Of a stretch of DNA of 64,000 bases, positions 52,030 through 62,900 are shown in pieces. How positions within the stretch are numbered: position 1 is the first letter of the stretch; every line of letters begins with the position of its first letter. The stretch lies in the NCBI RefSeq assembly GCF_011064615.1, contig NZ_JAALJH010000040.1, positions 16,698 through 80,697 on the forward strand, in the 5' to 3' direction. The DNA comes from Aquisphaera insulae. Lineage in GTDB: Bacteria > Planctomycetota > Planctomycetia > Isosphaerales > Isosphaeraceae. The notes beneath the pieces are model-generated. The model saw nothing but the letters and a program-made list of their open reading frames with translations, searched no databases and was not told the origin of the DNA. Both the position numbers and the translations under genes were made by a program.

Positions 52030-53880
52030 GTGGGCCGACTGAGACGTCAGGCGACTGGAGATCGCGATGGTCGGGGCCGAAGGGCCCCGGGCCCGGGGCC
52101 TCGCCCGGGCGTGGGGCTGATCGCCCCGGCCGTCGTCGTCTGCCTGGCGGCGTGGGCCTCGACGGCGGCCGCGGGCCCGCGCGACGACGGCCAGGGCGTG
52201 CCCATGATCTACCAGCAGAAGCGGGCATTCCGGATCCCATTCAAGATCGACAAGCAGAGTCAGGCGAGGTTGAAGCAGGTGGAGCTCTGGGTCTCCGAGG
52301 ATTCGGGCTATCACTGGGAAGGCAAGAGCCAGACGACGCCGGACCTGGGCCAGTTCGTCTTCCGGGCCCGGCACGACGGCGAGTTCTGGTTCGCCACCCG
52401 GACGAAGTCGCTGAACGACGAGTATTCGCCCCCCATGGATCAGCAGGTGGAGCCCAGCATGAAGGTCGTGGTGGACAGCGTGCCGCCGACCGTCGTGCTC
52501 GAGCCCGACGGCCGCAAGGGGAGCCTGGCGGGGGTCCGCTGGGAGGTCAAGGACGAGCACCTCGACAAGAACTCGCTGGTGATCGAGTACCAGGCCGCAG
52601 GAGACTCGAACTGGCGGAAGGCGCCGATCCGGCGGCTCGGGCTGATGGGCGCGACGAGCTGGGACGCGGGGACGGCCGAGGCGCTCAAGGTGCGGGCCTC
52701 GGTGGTGGACCGGGCGGGGAACCGGGGCGAGGCCGAGATCACGCTGCCGGAGGGGACGGCCGGGAATGCCGACTTCTCCGCGGCCGAGAGCGAGCTCGCC
52801 GGGCCCCCGGACGACCCGCGATCGGGCTCCCAGGTGATCGTGGACGGCGGGGCCTTCCCGCCCGTGCAGGAAGGGCCGGAAATCCCCGCGAGCGGCAACG
52901 GCGGGACGACCCGCCGGGTGGGGGCTTCTCGGCGGGATCTCGCCTCGGCCCCCCGGCCCGCGGCCTCGGTCTCCAACTGGAATCGACCCGGAGGGGGCGG
53001 CGGTGCCAGGGCCGTGCCCGCCGTGCCCGCCGCAACCGCCGCCGCCGCCGACGACCCGGGACAGCCCCCGTTCGGCAACCCGTTCCCCGGCAATAGCATC
53101 GGCACCGCCTCCCAGTTCGCCCCGGGGGCCGGCCCCCAGGCCGGGCCGGACGCGAGCTTCGGCGCCGGGCCGGCCGCCGGTGCCGGGACGATCGCCAGTG
53201 CGTCGGGCGGACGCACCTCATTGATCCCCTCGCCGCGTTTCAAGCTCCAGTATGCGATCGAGGACGCCGGCCCCACGGGCCCGGCGATCGTGGAACTCTG
53301 GGTCACCCGTGACGGCGGCCGGAACTGGTATCGGCTCGGCGAGGACGCGGACCGCGTCTCCCCCTTCGACGTCGACCTCGGCGGCGAGGGGACCTACGGC
53401 CTCTGCCTGGTGGCCCGCTCCTCGACGGGACTGGGCGACCAGCCCCCCGCGGCCGGCGACCCGCCCCAGAGCTGGGTGGAGGTCGACTCCACGCCGCCGG
53501 TCGTGCAGCTCTATCCCCCCATCATTGGCACCGGGCCGCACGCCGGCAAGGTCGCAATCACCTGGCGGGCGAACGACCTCCACCTGGCCGCTCGCCCGGT
53601 GACGATCCTCTGGCGGCCGGACCAGCCCGGCGCGAGCTGGCAGCCCGTGGTCGAGGGCCAGGAGGCGATGGGCCAGTATACGTGGGTCGTGCCGCAGAGC
53701 CTGCCCCCGCGGATCCACATCCGCGTGGAGGCGGCCGACGAGGCCGGTCATCGCGGCGGCGCGGAGACCACGAACTCGGCCCCGGTCATCGTCGATCGCA
53801 GCCGGCCCCGCAGCCGGATCATCGGCCTGGACCCCAACGCCCGCGTCGGCGACGGGCCGGGCGCACGCCCCTTGCGGTAG
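52030..53880 (+). CDS. Secreted Ig-like/fibronectin-like protein with disordered linker
   Basis: This is a 616-residue protein if started at GTG 52030, which has GGGGAG upstream and places a signal peptide (VGLIAPAVVVCLAAWASTAAA) near the N terminus; the frame is open from 51877 and ATGs at 51958 and 51973 are alternatives. Two similar beta-sandwich regions (VELWVSEDSGYHWE ... VDSVPPTVVLEPDGR and VELWVTRDGGRNWYRLG ... VDSTPPVVQLYPPI) are separated by a Gly/Ala/Pro-rich linker (about residues 260-390). The repeats suggest an internal duplication. The 316 bases before the start (51714-52029) show no other gene. Confidence 0.7.
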   Translation: MGRLRRQATGDRDGRGRRAPGPGPRPGVGLIAPAVVVCLAAWASTAAAGPRDDGQGVPMIYQQKRAFRIPFKIDKQSQARLKQVELWVSEDSGYHWEGKSQTTPDLGQFVFRARHDGEFWFATRTKSLNDEYSPPMDQQVEPSMKVVVDSVPPTVVLEPDGRKGSLAGVRWEVKDEHLDKNSLVIEYQAAGDSNWRKAPIRRLGLMGATSWDAGTAEALKVRASVVDRAGNRGEAEITLPEGTAGNADFSAAESELAGPPDDPRSGSQVIVDGGAFPPVQEGPEIPASGNGGTTRRVGASRRDLASAPRPAASVSNWNRPGGGGGARAVPAVPAATAAAADDPGQPPFGNPFPGNSIGTASQFAPGAGPQAGPDASFGAGPAAGAGTIASASGGRTSLIPSPRFKLQYAIEDAGPTGPAIVELWVTRDGGRNWYRLGEDADRVSPFDVDLGGEGTYGLCLVARSSTGLGDQPPAAGDPPQSWVEVDSTPPVVQLYPPIIGTGPHAGKVAITWRANDLHLAARPVTILWRPDQPGASWQPVVEGQEAMGQYTWVVPQSLPPRIHIRVEAADEAGHRGGAETTNSAPVIVDRSRPRSRIIGLDPNARVGDGPGARPLR

Positions 53881-53938
53881 GAACCGGCCCCGTCCGGCGA
53901 CCGCGCGGGCCGTGGCCGGCGCGGCCGCCGATGGGCGC

Positions 53939-54934
53939 TCAGGCCGCCGGGCCGAGCAGGTCCTTGACGGCGTCCCGCTCGGCGGCGAGCTCCGCGGCGG
54001 AGGCGTCCAGCCGCTTCCGCGCGGCGTCGTCGATGGGCAGGTCCGGGACGATGGACCACCGCGCATCGCCCTTCGAGACGAGCGGGAAGCTGTAGATCAG
54101 GCCGGACGGGATGCCGTAGCTGCCGTCGGAGACGACCCCGGCGCTGAACCAGTCGCCCGCGGGCGTGGGGACGAAGAGGGAGCGGACGCTGTCCAGCGCC
54201 GCATTCGCGGCCGAGGCCGCCGAGGACGCGCCCCGCGCCTTGATCACCGCGCCGCCGCGCTTGGCGACGGTCGGGATGAAGGTCTCGTCGAACCAGGACT
54301 CGTCGCCGATGACCTTGGTGGCGGCCGTGCCGGCGATCTCCGCGTTCTTGTAGTCGGGATACTGGGTGTCGCTGTGGTTGCCCCAGATGGTCATCTTCTT
54401 GACCGAGGCGACCGGCACCCCGGCCTTGATGGCGAGCTGCGACGCGGCGCGGTTCTGGTCCAGCCGGGTCATGGCGAACCAGCGGTCGGCCCCCACCTTC
54501 GGGGCGTGCGACCGCGCGATCAGGGCGTTCGTGTTGCACGGGTTGGCGACCGTCAGGATCCGCACGTCGGGGCCGGCGGCGTCGTTGATGGCCTTGCCCT
54601 GGCCGGTGAAGATCGGGCCGTTCGCCCGGATCAGGTCGGCCCGGCTCATGCCGTCCTTCCGCGGCAGGCCGCCGACCAGGATGACCCAGTCCGCCCCCTC
54701 GAAGGCGACCTCGGCCTTGTCGCTGGCCTTGACGCCGGCCAGCAGCGGGAAGGCGCAGTCGTCCAGCTCCATGATCGTGCCGTTGAGGGATGGCAGCGCG
54801 GGGGTGATTTCGAGCAGTTGCAGGGCCACCGGCCGATCGGGGCCGAAGACCGCCCCGGAGGCCAGGCGGAACAGCAGGGCATAGCCGATCTGGCCGCCGG
54901 CGCCGGTCACGGCCACGCGGATGGGGGTTGTCAT
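53939..54934 (-). CDS. mdh: Malate dehydrogenase (NAD-dependent)
   Basis: This 331-residue enzyme interconverts malate and oxaloacetate. It has the NAD-binding GAGGQIGY (11-18), substrate Arg92 in GGLPRKDGM, NPCNTNAL, the Asp159 region (TRLDQNRA) and the catalytic His187 in WGNHSDTQYPD. It belongs to the cytosolic-type MDH (MalateDH-SF1) rather than the LDH-like type. The gene follows the MFS gene by 31 bases. Confidence 0.95.
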   Translation of the reverse strand: MTTPIRVAVTGAGGQIGYALLFRLASGAVFGPDRPVALQLLEITPALPSLNGTIMELDDCAFPLLAGVKASDKAEVAFEGADWVILVGGLPRKDGMSRADLIRANGPIFTGQGKAINDAAGPDVRILTVANPCNTNALIARSHAPKVGADRWFAMTRLDQNRAASQLAIKAGVPVASVKKMTIWGNHSDTQYPDYKNAEIAGTAATKVIGDESWFDETFIPTVAKRGGAVIKARGASSAASAANAALDSVRSLFVPTPAGDWFSAGVVSDGSYGIPSGLIYSFPLVSKGDARWSIVPDLPIDDAARKRLDASAAELAAERDAVKDLLGPAA

Positions 54935-54965
54935 GGGAAGTCCTCCTTTATGAGTGCAGAGTCAG

Positions 54966-56444
54966 TCAGTGCCTGGTTTGATGTTGACGGTAATGCCGGG
55001 GGGCCGCTCGGAGCGTGGCGAGCATGTGGGCCGTCTCCCGCGGCAGGTGCCGGGCGCCGGAGAGGAGCACCACGCCGGCGATCGCGATCGCCGGGGCGGC
55101 GGTCAGCAGCCCGGCGGCGAGATTCTGGGTGTCGCCGTCGGGCCCGATGACGACCGGGCTGGCGCCGATGGCCGCGAGCGCCCGCCCGAACGGGGTGGCC
55201 ATGGCGTCGGGCTGGCCGAACTCGCCGGCGACCCAGGCCATCAAACCGGGCGACCAGATGTCGCCCAGCAGGTGGGCCGCGGCGACCGCCACGGCGGCGG
55301 CCACGCCCCGCATGTTGGGCATCACCACGGAGGCCAGGATCGCGGAGCAAGGGACGACGGTCGTGAACAGCAGGGCGATCGTGCCCGAGGCGCCCGCGAG
55401 GACCGCCCGCTCGTCGCGGCCCAGGGCCGTCAGCACCAGCATCGGCAGCGCGGCCAGCACGGCGACGGCCGGCCCGAGGAACAGGAGCCGGGGCCGGGAG
55501 ACCTCGCGGCCGGCCATCCAGCCCCCCGCCACGATCCCCGCGGCCGTCGCGGCCGGCACCACGTAGCGGATCATCGCCGCGATCCGGGGCGCGGGGAGCC
55601 CGTGCCCCAGCCGCAGCAGCGCGGGGAGCCAGTAGACCAGGCCGCCGATCGCGAACATACAGAAGGCCAGGGCGAAGACCGAATAGGTGTAGGACGAGTT
55701 GACCATCAGGTCCACGTAGTCGTCGCGGCTGGGGCCGGCGATCTCGTGGCGGCGGAGGCGGGCGACCTCGAGCCCCTCGCTCCAGCCCCGCGGCGGCTCC
55801 GGCAGCAGCAGGGCGGCCAGCGCCAGGGCCAGGCCGGGCGCCCCCACGAAGAGGAAGGCCGCCTGCCAGGCCGTGGCCCCCGCCACCGCGGCGCCGGGGC
55901 CGAGGCCGATGGCCGCGCCCGCGGGCATCGCCAGGTAGAAGGCCGCCAGGGCCAGGCCGCGGCCGCCGCGCGGGAAGAGGTCCAGGATCAGGGTGAGCGC
56001 GACCACGCCGGCGGTCGCGCCCCCGACGCCGACCAGGCCCCGGGCGACCTGCAGCTCGTCGTAGTTCCGCGCCAGCCCCGTCCCCACCGTGGCGAGCCCC
56101 CAGACGGCGATCCCCACCGCCAGCAGCCTGGGCCGATGGACGCGATCGGCCAGGTAGCCCGCCACCGGGCTCCATGCCGCATAGCCGAGCAGGAGGATCG
56201 TGGCCAGCCAGCCCCCCTGGGCGTCGGTCAGGCTCAGCTCCTCGCAGAGCGGCCTCGCGACGGCCGGCAGCAGCCAGCGATCGGTCGAATCGAGGAGGCG
56301 AGAGCCCACCGCGACCGCCAGGACCGTCCAGGCCGCCCTGGCGGAGAGCGTCCCGCGCAGGCGGTCGTCCGGCCGTCCCCCGGGGCTTGTCCCGCTTCCA
56401 TCCTCGCCCTGCACGGCCAAGATGCAACTCCAGGTGCCGCCCAT
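54966..56444 (-). CDS. MFS transporter (spinster-like)
   Basis: This 492-residue transporter has 12 predicted membrane helices. The first cytoplasmic loop motif reads GYLADRVHRPRLLAVGIAVWG, and DSTDRWLLPAV in helix 1 resembles the spinster/OFA-type R-x-W pattern. A central cytoplasmic loop (about 205-235) separates two six-helix halves. The start at 56444 adds a polar tail of about 35 residues before helix 1; an internal start is possible. Substrate unknown. Confidence 0.88.
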   Translation of the reverse strand: MGGTWSCILAVQGEDGSGTSPGGRPDDRLRGTLSARAAWTVLAVAVGSRLLDSTDRWLLPAVARPLCEELSLTDAQGGWLATILLLGYAAWSPVAGYLADRVHRPRLLAVGIAVWGLATVGTGLARNYDELQVARGLVGVGGATAGVVALTLILDLFPRGGRGLALAAFYLAMPAGAAIGLGPGAAVAGATAWQAAFLFVGAPGLALALAALLLPEPPRGWSEGLEVARLRRHEIAGPSRDDYVDLMVNSSYTYSVFALAFCMFAIGGLVYWLPALLRLGHGLPAPRIAAMIRYVVPAATAAGIVAGGWMAGREVSRPRLLFLGPAVAVLAALPMLVLTALGRDERAVLAGASGTIALLFTTVVPCSAILASVVMPNMRGVAAAVAVAAAHLLGDIWSPGLMAWVAGEFGQPDAMATPFGRALAAIGASPVVIGPDGDTQNLAAGLLTAAPAIAIAGVVLLSGARHLPRETAHMLATLRAAPRHYRQHQTRH

Positions 56445-56629
56445 GCGTGCTCGCGGTCGCGGCCGGGCGAGTCCGATCCGGTCGAGGGGCCGTCCGGCCC
56501 GCCCGCGTCCCCGCGCGGCGGTGCGATGCGTCCCGGTCCGGACGCGGCCTCACGCCCTCTCGCCGATCGTACGCCAGCGGGTGGGAGCCGTCCAGGGGGC
56601 AGCAGCCCCGGCCCCGCCTCCGCGCCCCG

Positions 56630-57271
56630 TCACTGGTTGCGAAGGGTGTCGTAGAGATTGACCGTGCCGATGGTCCCCTTGAAGATCACGCCGAGGTTCC
56701 CGGAGCCCCGCGCCTGCCTCAGGTCCTTCAGGCCGGGGAACTTGCCGGCCGAGTAGATCAGGGTCATGACCCCCTGCGCCTCGCCGGCCGAGAAGCTCCC
56801 CCCGCTGCCGTCGTTCTGCGTGAAGGTGAACTTGTTGGGCCGGCCGCGGCGATCCACGGCGCCGGGGACCTGCGTCAGGTCGAGCACCAGCTCGTTCCCG
56901 GTGTTGCCGATGTTCTTGACCATGATCACCGCCTGGCCGACGATCGGCTGCGACGGATCGGCGGGCGTCGAGAGGCCCAGTTGCAGGTCGGCGTGCTCGA
57001 AGGCGCTGGAATTGCCGCCGCCGAACATGTACATCTGCGACCTCTCGACCGACGCCCGGGGCGCGCCCACGACGAACGGCCCCTGGAACCGCGCCTGGAA
57101 GCGGCTGGTCCGGAGCGGCATCGTGTAGCTCGAGGCCGTCCCCTTCGTCGTCGGCAGCAGCGCCCCGGTGGCGAGCATCGCCGTGGTGGACGGGACTTCG
57201 CGGACCTCCAGGCGCTCGATCCGGGGCAGGAAGCCGCGCTTCGTGCGATCGGCGGGATATTGGGGACGCAT
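56630..57271 (-). CDS. Planctomycete hypothetical protein with LExRExPS N-terminal motif
   Basis: This 213-residue protein starts at ATG 57271 and carries RIERLEVREVPST close to the N terminus. Similar LExLExR-type motifs head many planctomycete exported proteins and are thought to be export or sorting signals. The rest is beta-rich (LVLDLTQVPGAVDRRG, FTFTQNDGSGGSFSAGEAQGVMTL) with no family that I recognise. It lies 28 bases after the TolC-like gene and is likely co-transcribed. Confidence 0.72.
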   Translation of the reverse strand: MRPQYPADRTKRGFLPRIERLEVREVPSTTAMLATGALLPTTKGTASSYTMPLRTSRFQARFQGPFVVGAPRASVERSQMYMFGGGNSSAFEHADLQLGLSTPADPSQPIVGQAVIMVKNIGNTGNELVLDLTQVPGAVDRRGRPNKFTFTQNDGSGGSFSAGEAQGVMTLIYSAGKFPGLKDLRQARGSGNLGVIFKGTIGTVNLYDTLRNQ

Positions 57272-57299
57272 CGGCAAACCTCGCTGGGTACGATGGGCC

Positions 57300-58913
57300 T
57301 CAGGGGAGCAGCCGCGTGCCCACGGCCGTGTTCAGGTCGAGCATGGCGCGGCGGTGCCGCACCAGGGCGTCGCGATAGTCCTTGACGCGGCCGTTGTAGT
57401 CGCGGCGGGCGTCGAGGAACTCGAGGATCGTGTTGCTGCCGCCGATGTACCGCTTCCAGGCGGCGTCGAGCACCCGCTTGGAGGCCGGCAGGATCTCCCG
57501 CTCGATCTCCAGGAACGCGTCGCGGCTGAGCTCGAATTCGCGGGCCGCCTCGGCCACCTCGTCCTGGATCTGGCGCTCGAGCTGCGCGAGCTGCACCTGG
57601 GTCTGGGTGACGTTGATCTTGGCCCGCTCGATGTTCCCCTGGTTGCGGTTGTAGATCGGCATCGGGGCCGTCAGGCCGACGGCCCAGGAGGTCGGGCTCT
57701 TGAGGCCGAACGGGCGATTGTCCTGCAGGGTATAGGGCTGGTAGAGCAGGAAGAAGTCGGAGAGCCGCTCCCGCTTCGCGAGCTGGACCTCGTGCTGCGA
57801 GCGGTGCAGGCCCATCCGGAAGGCGGCCAGGTCCGGGCGGCTCTGCATGGCGGTGTCGATGAGCTGATCCTCCGACTGCGGCAGCGGCCGCTCGTCCCGC
57901 ATCCGGTCGTGGATCCGGACCGAGAGCGACTGGGCCCGCGGGACGTTCAGGAGCTGCGCGAGCGTCCGCGTCGCCCGCGAGACCGCCTGGTTGGACTCGC
58001 GGACCTGGAGCTGCGCCTGCTCGAGCTGGGCGGTGAGCTGGTCGATCGGGTCGCGGGGGATCTGCTGCTTGTTGAAGAGCTCCCGGTTGAGCTCGAGCAG
58101 GTGCGAGATCCCCTCCGCCTGCTTCTGGCTGTAGGCCCGGGTGAGCTCCGCGGCGGCGACGTCCACGTAGGCCGTGTACAGGTTGTCGATCTGCTGGCGG
58201 ACCGCGTCCTGGAACTGCGCCTCCACGGTCCGCTTGGCGGCCTGGGCCACCACGGTCCGCGCCTGCCGCTTCCGGTTCAGGTCCAGGGGATGCGTGATGT
58301 TCACGTCATACTGCGTCTGGCCTCCGGGATTGGCCCGGCTGTACCGGCCGTAGGGGACGAGCTGCGTGTCGGCGTAGAAGACCGGGTTGGCCCGCAGGCT
58401 GGCGGTCAGGACGTCCGCGTCCGCCATCGGGATCTCGTACCGCATGGCGATGATGTTGAGGTTCTCGCGGACCAGGATGTCGATGGCGTCGCCGACGCCC
58501 AGCCCCCCCGCCGCGCCCACCTCGCCGTCGCCGCCGGGCAGCTCGAGCTCGCCGTAGGCCGGCAGGTCCGCGGCGGGCAGGACCGGGACCTTGAAGTCGG
58601 GCAGCCCCTCGCGCCGGGGCTGGTACGTCTGCGGCATCAGGGCGCCCACCGGCGCCCGGCTCACCGACGGGCCCGCCCGGCCGCCGATGGGGATGTCCGA
58701 CGAGCCCGGCGTGTTCCGGAACAGCGACGTCCCCGAGGCGCCCGGCGTGGCGCCGAACAGGCTCCCCCCCCGCGGCGTCCCCGGCGGGTTGTCCACGTCG
58801 ATCTGCGGCCCCTGCGCCCGGGCCGTCGCCGCCAGGCCGAGGACCAGCCAGGCCGTCAGGCACGGCGAGATCCGGCGCCGGCGTCGACTCAGTGCTGCCG
58901 GAGAGCGGCCCAT
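57300..58913 (-). CDS. TolC-family outer-membrane efflux protein
   Basis: This 537-residue protein starts at ATG 58913 (GAGGAG ten bases upstream) with a signal peptide (RRRISPCLTAWLVLGLAATARA). A Pro/Gly-rich N-terminal stretch (about 35-130) precedes two helical-hairpin repeats of the outer efflux protein domain, with typical AVSRATRTLAQLLNVPRAQ and VGLTAPMPIYNRNQGNIERAKINVTQTQVQLAQLERQI. It could pair with the HlyD/ABC exporter at the left end of the window, but that is not adjacent. Confidence 0.9.
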   Translation of the reverse strand: MGRSPAALSRRRRRISPCLTAWLVLGLAATARAQGPQIDVDNPPGTPRGGSLFGATPGASGTSLFRNTPGSSDIPIGGRAGPSVSRAPVGALMPQTYQPRREGLPDFKVPVLPAADLPAYGELELPGGDGEVGAAGGLGVGDAIDILVRENLNIIAMRYEIPMADADVLTASLRANPVFYADTQLVPYGRYSRANPGGQTQYDVNITHPLDLNRKRQARTVVAQAAKRTVEAQFQDAVRQQIDNLYTAYVDVAAAELTRAYSQKQAEGISHLLELNRELFNKQQIPRDPIDQLTAQLEQAQLQVRESNQAVSRATRTLAQLLNVPRAQSLSVRIHDRMRDERPLPQSEDQLIDTAMQSRPDLAAFRMGLHRSQHEVQLAKRERLSDFFLLYQPYTLQDNRPFGLKSPTSWAVGLTAPMPIYNRNQGNIERAKINVTQTQVQLAQLERQIQDEVAEAAREFELSRDAFLEIEREILPASKRVLDAAWKRYIGGSNTILEFLDARRDYNGRVKDYRDALVRHRRAMLDLNTAVGTRLLP

Positions 58914-59131
58914 GTGTCGGTAACTCCTCATCCCTCCCCACGCTTGCCGTGGAGAACGATCGGCAGCCTTGCGCCGCACATCCTGCGCGGCAGGCCCCGA
59001 CCGTTTGGTCTTATCGGCGAGATGAGTTTGACCAGTTTAGCGAGTCGTCCCCAGTTTGCGGTTCTTGCCCAGTATCCGGTGCGATCCGGAAATCCGGCAA
59101 TCTCTTCCTGGTCGGCCCTCTCGCGGCGAAC

Positions 59132-59983
59132 TCAGGCCTTCCCCCCGTCCCTCCACGTCCGCCGCCGGATCACGGTGGCGATGATCCGGCGGCCGTCGCG
59201 GAACGGGGAGAGCTTGCTCACGGTGCCGGCGATCCGCGGCCGGTAGGGGACGGGGATCTCGAGTGTCGGCAGGTTCAGCATGGCGGCCGCGATGGCGAGC
59301 TCGGTCTCGATCTCGAAGCCGGCGGACGTGAGCCGGACGGACTCCACGAACCGCCGGCTGAAGGCCCGGTAGCCGGAGAGGAGGTCGCCGGCCGAGCGGC
59401 CGATCAGGACCCGGAAGGTCCCCCGGATGAGGAGGTTGCCGATGCCCCGGAGCGGCGACATCGCCTTGGCGCCACGCTCGGGCCGGCGGGCGCCGACGAC
59501 CATGTCCGCCCGCCCCTCCAGGATCGGCGCCACCAGGATCGGCGCGGCCTCGGCCGGGTAGGTGCCGTCGCCGTCGACCAGGAGGATGACGTCGCGGTCC
59601 GCCAGCCGGGCGAAGGCCGCGCGGACGGCGTGGCCCTTGCCCTGATCCGGGACCGGCACGACCTCGGCGCCCGCCCGGATCGCCTCCTCGGCGGTGCCGT
59701 CGGTGGAGTTGTTGTCGAAGACGACGATTTCCGCCCCGGGGAGCGCCTCGAGGAAGCCGGCGATCACCGCGGCGACGGCCGGGGCCTCGTTGTAGCAGGG
59801 GATCGCCACGGCGATCCGCGGGGGCACGTTCTCGGCTGAAGAAGGCATCGGCGTGCGGTCTCGCTCCGATTCCGGGGAATCCGTCCGGGCCATCCGGCGG
59901 GAGGTCGGTGCGGGCGACGTCGCCCGCGTGCCGGCCGCCGTCGGGATCCTCGACGGCGACGGCTCGTCTCCGACGCGTCTCAT
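59132..59983 (-). CDS. Family 2 glycosyltransferase
   Basis: This protein has up to 283 residues. The catalytic GT-A domain begins RIAVAIPCYNEAPAVAAVI and contains VVFDNNSTDGTAEEA, the DGDGTYPAE (DxD-like) site and GNLLIRGTFRVLIG, followed by SGYRAFSRRF. This resembles polyprenyl-phosphate sugar transferases (DPM1/GtrB type) but without C-terminal membrane helices. The start is uncertain: ATG 59983 sits just after GAGATGA-type sequence, while ATG 59848 is nearer the domain. It follows the haem protein gene by 16 bases containing an ATCTC repeat. Confidence 0.85.
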   Translation of the reverse strand: MRRVGDEPSPSRIPTAAGTRATSPAPTSRRMARTDSPESERDRTPMPSSAENVPPRIAVAIPCYNEAPAVAAVIAGFLEALPGAEIVVFDNNSTDGTAEEAIRAGAEVVPVPDQGKGHAVRAAFARLADRDVILLVDGDGTYPAEAAPILVAPILEGRADMVVGARRPERGAKAMSPLRGIGNLLIRGTFRVLIGRSAGDLLSGYRAFSRRFVESVRLTSAGFEIETELAIAAAMLNLPTLEIPVPYRPRIAGTVSKLSPFRDGRRIIATVIRRRTWRDGGKA

Positions 59984-59999
59984 GTCATCTCATCTCATC

Positions 60000-62900
60000 T
60001 CAATGCCCGGAGAGCCCCGCCTCGGTCGTCGCGAACGACAGCGGCTGGGCGCTCACGAAGGTTGTCACCAGCGAGGCCGGCCGGGCCGCCGCGGCGGCTC
60101 CGGCTGCATTCCCGCCGCCGTTGCCCCCCGTCGCCAGCCGGAGGAGCAGGCTGCTCGTCCCTTGCGGCAGGGTCAGCTCGACCTCGCGGGGGCCGCCGGA
60201 GGGGGCGGCGGGGGCCTCCGCCAGGACGGTCTTGCCGTCCAGCCAGGCCGTCAGCGAGGCCCCCGATTCCACCACCAGCCGGGCCTTCTGCTCGACGGGC
60301 GAGGTGACGGCCGTGAACGCATAGGCGACGTTCCGCGCCGGGTCCGCGGCCAGGTCGGAAAGGTCGGCCAGGCCCTCGGCGTTGGCGACGATCCGCCGCC
60401 AGGGGCCGCCCCGGCCGCCCGGCCCGTTGCGGGGCGCGTCCAGGTCCACCTTCGCGGCCGGGTCGATCGCCCGCGCGCCGTTCTCCTCCGCGACCGGGCC
60501 GATCACGTGGTACTGGCCGACGATGCTGACCGGCTGCCGGAGCGTGGCCAGGAACGCCAGCAGGTCCACCAGCTCCGACTCGCTGAAGGCCTGGGCCAGG
60601 CCCTCCGGCATCAGCGAGACGTCGCTCGACTTGCGGGCCTCGATGTCCGCCGGCCGCAGCGAGATCCGCTGGCCGTCGGCCGTCTTGATCACCAGGCGAT
60701 CCGGCGTGTCCTCGACGGGGAGCCCGGTGAGGACCCGGCCGTCTTCCAGGGACAGGATCAGGGCCCGGTAGCTGTAGCCGATCGCCGCGCTCGGGTTGAG
60801 GATCGAGCGGAGCAGCTCGTCCTTGCCGTACTTGGTGCCGATCGTGGAGAGGTCCGGCCCGACCCACTGCCCCTGGCCGCGGACGCGGTGGCAGCCCGCG
60901 CACGCGTTCAGCCCGGCGCGGAAGAAGGTGAGGCGGCCCTTCCCGGGATCCCCCTCGCGGCCGAGCAACACGGACACCGGCGGCAGGGGCCGGCCGCCGG
61001 CGGCCTTCGGCAGCGGGAGCACCGCGGCGGCCTCCTCGCGGAGCGCCCGCCCGAGCGGCAGCGCCGTGTGCAGCAGCATCGTGGCCTCGGTCTTCAGGTC
61101 GTCCGGCAGCGTCCCGGCCTTCGCCATGTCGAGGATCCGCCGCGCCCCGCCCTCGAGCGGGCCGAGGGACCGCAGCGCCTCGCGGCGGATCCCCAGCGGG
61201 TACTCCCTGGTGAGGACCAGCTCGCGGAGCCGGCCGGAGGCGTCATACAGCCGAGGGCTCGTCCGGACGGCCGCCTCGGCCAGCGCGTCCGAGCTCGGCC
61301 TCCCCCGGGCGTCGCCGATCAGGCGGTCCAGGAGCGTGGCCGCGCCGGGTGCCTTGACGGCCCCCAGGCCCTCCACGGCGGCCACCCGCAACGGCTCCGG
61401 CAGCGAGGCGTCCAGGGCCACCGCTTCCAGCGCCTGGCCGTAGCGAGGGTCGCGCGCGGCGATCGCCAGTTGCACCCCCTGCGGCTTCGCCTCGCGGTCC
61501 GCCAGCCTCGAGCCGATGAACGCGACGACCGGCTCCGCCCCGCGGGCCGAATTCCATTCGCCCTCGAGCTTCCGCGCCAGGATCGCGCCGAGCTCGTGCC
61601 GGCGGTCCGCCGAGGTCTCCCGGGCGGCCATCTCCGCGAGCGTGGCCCCGGCCCTCGGATCCTTGATCTGGCCGATCACGTCGTCGGCCGCCTGCCGCAG
61701 CTCCGGCGCCGAGAGCGACGGCAGCACCGAGGCGACGAATCGGAGCGACTCCGGCCGCCGCAGCCGCCAGGCCAGGCCCAGGTTCTTGCTCAGGGCCGTG
61801 ACCGGCAGGTCCGGCGCGCCGGCCGGCAGGAACGCCTCGTTGCGGTCCGTCGGGAAGTACGGCGGCAGGGCAACCGCCCCTTCCCTCCCCTCCTTCAAGG
61901 CGTCCGAGGGGCCATAGAGCGAGCCGTCCAGGAGCTTCACCAGGAACGCGTCCTCGCGCGAGTCCAGCGCCAGGCCGAGGGCCTCGAGATACCAGCGGTC
62001 CTGGCCGTCCCAGGCGGCGGCGAGCCTCCGGAGAGCCTCGCCCACCGGCTTCGTGGGGAGGTTCCGGATCGCCAGGATCAGCTCGCGGCGGACGCCCGCG
62101 TCGGGGTCGTCGGCCAGCGGCAGGAGCGCATCCAGGTGGGCGAGGGCCGCGGGAGGACGTTTCGCCGCCGGGTTCGCGTACTCGACCCTCCCGTTCTCCC
62201 GGCAATCGCGGCCGAGCATCCGGACGGCCAGCTCCCGGATCCGAGGATCCGCATCCTTGAGGGCGGCGACCGCCGGGGCGTCCCCTTTCAGCCCGGCCAG
62301 GACCTGGAGGGCCCGCCCTCGGTGGATCGGCTCGCCGTCGCGGAAGAGCTCCTCCAGGGCCGCGACGCCGGACGCTCCCTCGGCGATGAGGCTGCTCCGG
62401 GCCGCGTCCCGAGCGGCCACGACCGGCGACTTCAGGGCGGCGATCCGCCCCGCCGTGGTGGCGAAGTCCGGCGCGGGGGGCTTGCTCGCCTTGTGTCCCT
62501 TCGGGGCGACGCGGAAGATCCGCCCGGTGTTCTGGTCGCTGAAGGCGTGCCCTCCCACGCCCGCGTCATACCAGTCGGCGACGATGATCGAGCCGTCGGG
62601 GGCGGCACAGGCGTCCACGGGGCGGAACCACGGGTCGTCGCTGCCGAGGAGGACCTTGTATTCGGTCCGGTAGCTCGCCCCCTTGCGGGTGATCGGGAAG
62701 AAGTTGACCTGGCGGCTGCCGGCGTCCACCTCGAGCACGGCGCCGAAGTAGCCCTGCTCCTTGGGCAGCAGCGAGCCTTCATACACCATGATCCCGGTCG
62801 GGCTGCCGTTGCCCGTGCCGACGAGCTTGGGGATCATGCCCGGCACGTCCTCGCCCCAGTGCCGCGGCGAGCCCGGCGTCTTGTAGCCGTAGTGGCCGCC